57,209 nucleotides of DNA, taken from Flavobacterium frigoris. GTDB lineage: Bacteria; Bacteroidota; Bacteroidia; Flavobacteriales; Flavobacteriaceae. The stretch is from assembly GCF_900111075.1 (NCBI RefSeq), contig NZ_FOFZ01000020.1, positions 1 to 57,209 of the forward strand, read 5' to 3'. The position numbers were made by a program, and so were the translations under genes. This document shows, one piece after another, positions 53,280-57,209 of this stretch (the first letter of the stretch is position 1; each line of letters begins with the position of its first letter). The notes beneath the pieces are model-generated. The model was given only the letters and a program-made list of their open reading frames with translations. It had not been told where the DNA came from and did no database searches.

Positions 53280-54215
53280 TTATTGATTTAATTTTTGCTT
53301 CTCTTTAAAAAGTTGCATTATTTGATCTGCTTTTGCATTTTCATTAATAGCGGATAATGATTTAGAATATCGATAATAATACTCAGGCTCTAAATTAGTA
53401 TTCAATTTAAATAGCTCTTCAAGCCATTTTGCTGACTTTTCGAATTCACCATCATAAAAGAAAGCGTTAGCTATTTTCTTTAACATATCTTCAGTTCGAT
53501 ATCCTTTTATCGCTATTCTTTCATATGTTTTTATCAAATCTACATATGCAGTTCCATTAGTTCTCTTTAAGTTAATTGAAGTTGTAAGACTATTTTTATT
53601 AGAGCTCAAAATTTGTGATTCTTCGATAGTATTTTTAATCGAGGAATCAGATGAATTTAAAATTCCTATTTTACTATTTTCAATAGACGCTGCACTCTTA
53701 TTTTTTACTAATTCTGACTTATTGAATACTACTTTCTTTGAGGGTATATTTATGTCTGAATTTTTAATTGATAATTGATTTTTTTGTATGCTTTGTATTT
53801 CCGGTGAAATAGCCACTTTATTTATTTTTTTACTTTTTACGGATATACTTGATTTTTTTAAGGTTGAATTAATGGAGTCTGTTTCTAATTTCTTCAAATA
53901 TTGGGAAGTGACATAAATTTCTACATAAATCGGAGTCACAACTCTTGTGTTATTTGGTCCCAAATCATATTTATTTACCATGCTAAGTTGAGATACAGTA
54001 TACGTTGTTTTATGTCCGCCAAATACCGAATTTATATTTTCTACTACATGATATGATTTTATTATTCTTATTTTTATAGGTGTTTCAGCTGTATTAATTT
54101 TAGGATTAGTACCGATATTTGTTTGCCCTACCGACGCCAGCATATTCTTTTGTGAATAAATGCTAGGGGTTAATAAATTAAATAAAATTATAAATATTTG
54201 AACTTTATGTTTCAT
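53280..54215 (-). CDS. exported protein with C-terminal TPR-like module
   Basis: A 311-residue protein with a signal peptide (FIILFNLLTPSIYSQ). Residues ~40-110 form a beta-rich segment (IKIRIIKSYHVVENI, TRVVTPIYVEIYVTS). About 115-215 is a low-complexity Ser/Lys/Ile linker. The last ~90 residues are a third copy of the module shared with the two downstream genes (DLIKTYERIAIKGYRTEDMLKKI). The family of the N-terminal part is unknown to me. It starts eight bases after the PorP/SprF gene ends, so it is in the same operon. Confidence 0.7.
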   Translation of the reverse strand: MKHKVQIFIILFNLLTPSIYSQKNMLASVGQTNIGTNPKINTAETPIKIRIIKSYHVVENINSVFGGHKTTYTVSQLSMVNKYDLGPNNTRVVTPIYVEIYVTSQYLKKLETDSINSTLKKSSISVKSKKINKVAISPEIQSIQKNQLSIKNSDINIPSKKVVFNKSELVKNKSAASIENSKIGILNSSDSSIKNTIEESQILSSNKNSLTTSINLKRTNGTAYVDLIKTYERIAIKGYRTEDMLKKIANAFFYDGEFEKSAKWLEELFKLNTNLEPEYYYRYSKSLSAINENAKADQIMQLFKEKQKLNQ

Positions 54216-54223
54216 ACTTCATT

Positions 54224-55132
54224 TTAAAAAAATCGTTGCATTGTCATTTTTTCATTGTTTTTAAACAAATCGTATCTTAAAAATATTTCATGAGATCCAG
54301 AGTTGTAGTTGTCTAATCTTGTAGTTTCTAAATCATAGCCATAGCCAACATATAAAGCTTGAGAAATTTGGAAGCCAACCATTGCACTCATAGCGGCGCT
54401 CCATCGATAAGAAAGGCCAACTGTCAATTTATCATTGAACATTAAACTTCCCGAGACATCTACTTGTAAAGGAGCTCCTTCAACTAGTTTAGTAAGAAAC
54501 GCGGGTTTAAATTTTATTGAATTATTTAAGTCAAAAACATATCCAGCGATTAAATAATAATTAATTTTTTCTTTAAATATGGCGACTTCATTATCGTCGT
54601 ATCTATTGGTTTCAATAAAGTTAGGTACGGACAAACCGACATATGCTTTGTCTGAGTGTAAATAAACACCTGCCCCAAAATTAGGTGAAAATTTATTATT
54701 ATAATCACGTAAAGTGGGATCATCATCAACGGGGTTTAATTTAGACACATCTAAATCAAATAAGTTTGCTGTAGCTTTTATACCAAATGATAACAAAACA
54801 TTTTCAGATGTTGGTATGCTGTATGAAAAATCACCTGAAATTGTATTTTCTTGTATAGGTCCAATCTTATCATTTACGACAGTCAGACCTAATCCTATAC
54901 GACTTTCACTTAAAGGCGTATTTACTGATACGGCGTTAGTAATTGGCGCACCATTTAATCCAACCCATTGTGTTCGATGCAATGCAAATATACTTAAAGC
55001 GCCTCTAGAACCAGCATAAGCAGGATTAACATTAACAGTGTTATACATATATTGTGTGAATTGAGCATCTTGTTGCGCTAAACTTACAATTGTTGTAAAC
55101 ATTAAAACGAAAGTGAATATAATTGTTTTCAT
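54224..55132 (-). CDS. PorP/SprF family type IX secretion membrane protein
   Basis: Outer-membrane barrel of the PorP/SprF family, 302 residues, needed for surface display of partner adhesins in flavobacteria (for example SprF for SprB). It has a signal peptide (TFVLMFTTIVSLAQ), followed by the signature QDAQFTQYMYNTVNVNPAYAGSRGALS, then HRTQWVGLNGAPIT and many beta strands; the C-terminus ends RFF. It lies directly downstream of the type B adhesin gene, the usual order for this pairing. Confidence 0.93.
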   Translation of the reverse strand: MKTIIFTFVLMFTTIVSLAQQDAQFTQYMYNTVNVNPAYAGSRGALSIFALHRTQWVGLNGAPITNAVSVNTPLSESRIGLGLTVVNDKIGPIQENTISGDFSYSIPTSENVLLSFGIKATANLFDLDVSKLNPVDDDPTLRDYNNKFSPNFGAGVYLHSDKAYVGLSVPNFIETNRYDDNEVAIFKEKINYYLIAGYVFDLNNSIKFKPAFLTKLVEGAPLQVDVSGSLMFNDKLTVGLSYRWSAAMSAMVGFQISQALYVGYGYDLETTRLDNYNSGSHEIFLRYDLFKNNEKMTMQRFF

Positions 55133-55253
55133 AGTAGGTGTTTATTAGATAAATTATCTTTCGAACCCATTATTTGTAGTTCGGCAGGTTATATTGAAAA
55201 ATTTATTTTTTCTCTATTAATGAGGAACAAGGTTTAAATCTATTTTATTAATT

Positions 55254-57209
55254 TTATTTAGTTAAGTATAAATACCCGTCTTTTTGATTGACTTGAGTGT
55301 CTCCAACTCCATCAACTGAGGTGTATTTAAGTATATAGAAATAGACTCCTGAAGGTAATCCTGATGATTGGCTTATTGTTGTTCTACCTGTAGAAATGCC
55401 TTTGAAATTATTACTAGTATTACTGTAGTTTCTAGTTTCAAAAACTAATACTCCCCAACGATTATATATTTCAACAGTATTATCTGGATAGCAAATAGTA
55501 TCGTCAATATTGTCAATAACAAAAACTTCATTTATACCGTCGCCATTAGGTGAGAAAGCATTATGGACTACAATATTTCCACAACCAAGAACGATTGATT
55601 TATCTACTACTTCAGTATCTGATGCATTAACAGGTTCATCTTGTGGTGTCAACCCGCTTGCAGTAGCTATGTTGGTTACAGAGCCCACTTCTAAGTCATT
55701 TTTAGTTACTGTATAGCTTACATTAAATACTTGGAAAGCTCCAGGAATTAAACTTGGAATAGTAATATCTAATCCAGTCAAGGGGTCTTTTATAACGATT
55801 TGATGTAGTATTAAATTACCATTGTTTGTTACTTGGATTGTATAATTGATAACATCTCCCACAAAACTATAACTAGCATCAAGAGCAGCATTTTTCTCTA
55901 CTTTAAGGTTCGGTGTTTGTGCTAAAGGTGTTGTTGTGCAATCCGGACATGTAGGATCAATTGGACAAGATGTACATGGAGTTGGATCTGTTGAAGAATC
56001 TGTTACAGGATTGCCAACTGGAGGTGTTCCAGTAGTAAGAGCCATATTGTAAACATATCCTTTATCAATATCATTTTGAGTAATCACATAAGTAGCAGTA
56101 AATGCGCTACTATTACTAGTACCAGCCAATAAGGTTATAGAATTACCAATAATCACTACGTTGTTATCAGTAATGATTACATTTGTAAGAGTCACATTAC
56201 CTGTATTTGTTACCACAAAACTATATGTTATTTGATCTCCCACATTTGTAATTCCATCTTTGTTAGTATCAACATAAGTTCCATCTTTAGTGATAGCTAT
56301 ACCATCATTTGTACAAATAGGTATTACATTTGGATTATCGTTCTCTGTTGAGTCACCAGATTGGTCAATAACTACTGTAGTGTCTGGAGCAGTACCATTA
56401 ACAGAAGCTTGATTGGTTATGTTACCAGTATCAATATCGGCTTGAGTTACTGAATAGGTTGCAGTATAGATCCAAGTTTCTTTAACCTCTAAAATGTCGT
56501 TACTATTTGCGTCACCACTTATCAGGGCGATAGTCGATAAATTTGAAAGAGGATCAGTAACGATTACATTACTTAAACTCACATTACCAGTATTGCTCAC
56601 GGTAAAGGTATAGGTCACCAGATCTCCAACAACAAGTGTTGCGCATCGCTCTTCTCCAAACTGAATGTCAGTGGTTTTTACAATGGCAATGTCAGGAGTA
56701 GAACAAATAGGTATTACATTTGGATTATCGTTCTCTGTTGAGTCACCAGATTGGTCAGTAACTACAGTAGTGTCTGGAGCAGTACTATTAACAGAAGCTT
56801 GATTGGTTATGTTACCAGTGTCAATATCGGCTTGAGTTACTGAATAGGTTGCAGTATAGATCCAAGTTTCGTTAACCTCTAAGATGTCGTTGCTATTCGC
56901 GTCACCACTTATCAGGGCGATAGTCGATAAATTTGAAAGAGGATCAGCAACGATTACATTACTTAAACTCACATTACCAGTATTGCTCACGGTAAAGGTA
57001 TAGGTTACGAGATCTCCAACAACAAGTGTTGCGCATCGCTCTTCTCCAAACTGAATGTCACTGGTTTTCACAATGGCAATGTCAGGAGTAGAACAAATAG
57101 GTATTACATTTGGATTATCGTTCTCTGTTGAGTCACCAGATTGGTCAGTAACCACTGTAGTGTCTGGAGCAGTACCATTAACAGAAGCTTGATTGGTTAT
57201 GTTACCAGT
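55254..57209 (-). CDS. repeat adhesin with T9SS type B C-terminal domain (partial)
   Basis: C-terminal part of a very large surface protein, open to the window edge, so the start lies beyond 57209. It consists of ~130-residue DUF11/DUF7507-like Ig repeats (VVGDLVTYTFTVSNTGNVSLSNV). A diverged repeat with KDGTYVDTNKDGITNVGDQITYSFVV follows, then another. The C-terminus is a ~90-residue CHU_C gliding-motility-associated domain (HNAFSPNGDGINEVFVIDNI, VEIYNRWGVLVFE, SGVYFYILKY) that directs type IX secretion and attachment. It is presumably displayed by the downstream PorP/SprF protein. Confidence 0.92.
   Translation of the reverse strand, partial: TGNITNQASVNGTAPDTTVVTDQSGDSTENDNPNVIPICSTPDIAIVKTSDIQFGEERCATLVVGDLVTYTFTVSNTGNVSLSNVIVADPLSNLSTIALISGDANSNDILEVNETWIYTATYSVTQADIDTGNITNQASVNSTAPDTTVVTDQSGDSTENDNPNVIPICSTPDIAIVKTTDIQFGEERCATLVVGDLVTYTFTVSNTGNVSLSNVIVTDPLSNLSTIALISGDANSNDILEVKETWIYTATYSVTQADIDTGNITNQASVNGTAPDTTVVIDQSGDSTENDNPNVIPICTNDGIAITKDGTYVDTNKDGITNVGDQITYSFVVTNTGNVTLTNVIITDNNVVIIGNSITLLAGTSNSSAFTATYVITQNDIDKGYVYNMALTTGTPPVGNPVTDSSTDPTPCTSCPIDPTCPDCTTTPLAQTPNLKVEKNAALDASYSFVGDVINYTIQVTNNGNLILHQIVIKDPLTGLDITIPSLIPGAFQVFNVSYTVTKNDLEVGSVTNIATASGLTPQDEPVNASDTEVVDKSIVLGCGNIVVHNAFSPNGDGINEVFVIDNIDDTICYPDNTVEIYNRWGVLVFETRNYSNTSNNFKGISTGRTTISQSSGLPSGVYFYILKYTSVDGVGDTQVNQKDGYLYLTK
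56313..57209 (-). repeat. 390-bp near-identical tandem repeats in the adhesin gene
   Basis: The segment starting near GTATTACATTTGGATTATCG recurs at 56321, 56711 and 57101, exactly 390 bp apart (130 codons). Units 56313-56702 and 56703-57092 differ at only a handful of bases, and a third begins at 57093 and runs off the window. The upstream boundary is outside the window. Confidence 0.92.

Noticed and set aside
56313..57209. Tandem repeats as a possible CRISPR-like array
   Set aside because: The 390-bp period, in-frame coding and lack of unique spacers show protein repeats, not CRISPR.
1..57209. Defence island, prophage, integron or biosynthetic cluster
   Set aside because: No integrase, phage structural gene, restriction enzyme, Cas gene, toxin-antitoxin pair or modular synthase was recognised; the only mobile elements are the two ISs at the left end.

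Overview
The window is an AT-rich chromosomal segment from a member of the Bacteroidota, most probably Flavobacterium or a close relative. The evidence is the 5S rRNA tail, the TAnnTTTG -7 boxes, type IX secretion genes (porQ, PorP/SprF, a type B CHU_C sorting domain), a head-GIN protein, a two-component-propeller histidine kinase and ISAon1-type insertion sequences. No species can be named from the sequence alone. Most genes are ordinary housekeeping or accessory genes. I saw no CRISPR array, prophage, tRNA or recognisable defence island.

Layout. 1-192: the 3' end of a 5S rRNA and two terminators. 193-3091: two diverged ISAon1-like elements in tandem, both with broken transposases. 3452-10312: a hybrid propeller/LytS-type sensor kinase, a secreted amidase, then on the minus strand an alpha/beta hydrolase, msrB and an endonuclease III-like gene. 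10499-17775: a glycogen cluster (glgA, glgC, glgB) followed by a GH31 alpha-glucosidase. 17866-20936: an M48 lipoprotein protease, a UMF1-type transporter and a head-GIN protein. 21465-30655: lon, porQ, cmk, a nucleoside symporter, rpsA, a DUF5362 membrane protein and a fasciclin protein. 30782-33202: pheT. 33467-37430: an acetaldehyde/ethanol module (aldB-like ALDH, adhP-like ADH, DUF779) facing an AraC regulator. 37672-39030: a DUF1059 protein and a bestrophin. 39060-44593: a complete MFP-RND-TolC efflux operon, then recG. 47000-50186: a serine beta-lactamase-like hydrolase and a SatD/DUF3307 pair. 50915-57209: a minus-strand T9SS/gliding-type surface cluster made of a repeat adhesin, PorP/SprF, two TPR proteins and an OmpA protein.

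How genes work together. GlgC makes ADP-glucose, GlgA polymerises it and GlgB branches it; the GH31 enzyme may process oligosaccharides. The ALDH, ADH and DUF779 genes under an AraC regulator look like a short-chain alcohol/aldehyde response unit. The surface cluster exports and anchors a repetitive adhesin through PorP/SprF, with OmpA linking to peptidoglycan.

The most interesting signals are regulatory or architectural. A perfect 21-bp palindrome fills the promoter spacer of the efflux operon, with no repressor gene nearby. Two 20-bp TATCG-N10-CGATA palindromes lie just upstream of satD. One TPR-like module occurs in three consecutive genes of the surface cluster. Near-identical 390-bp tandem repeats encode the adhesin. 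The region 50243-50420 is packed with hairpins, and 27214-27312 may be a structured RNA or repeat. No clearly new multi-gene system was found.
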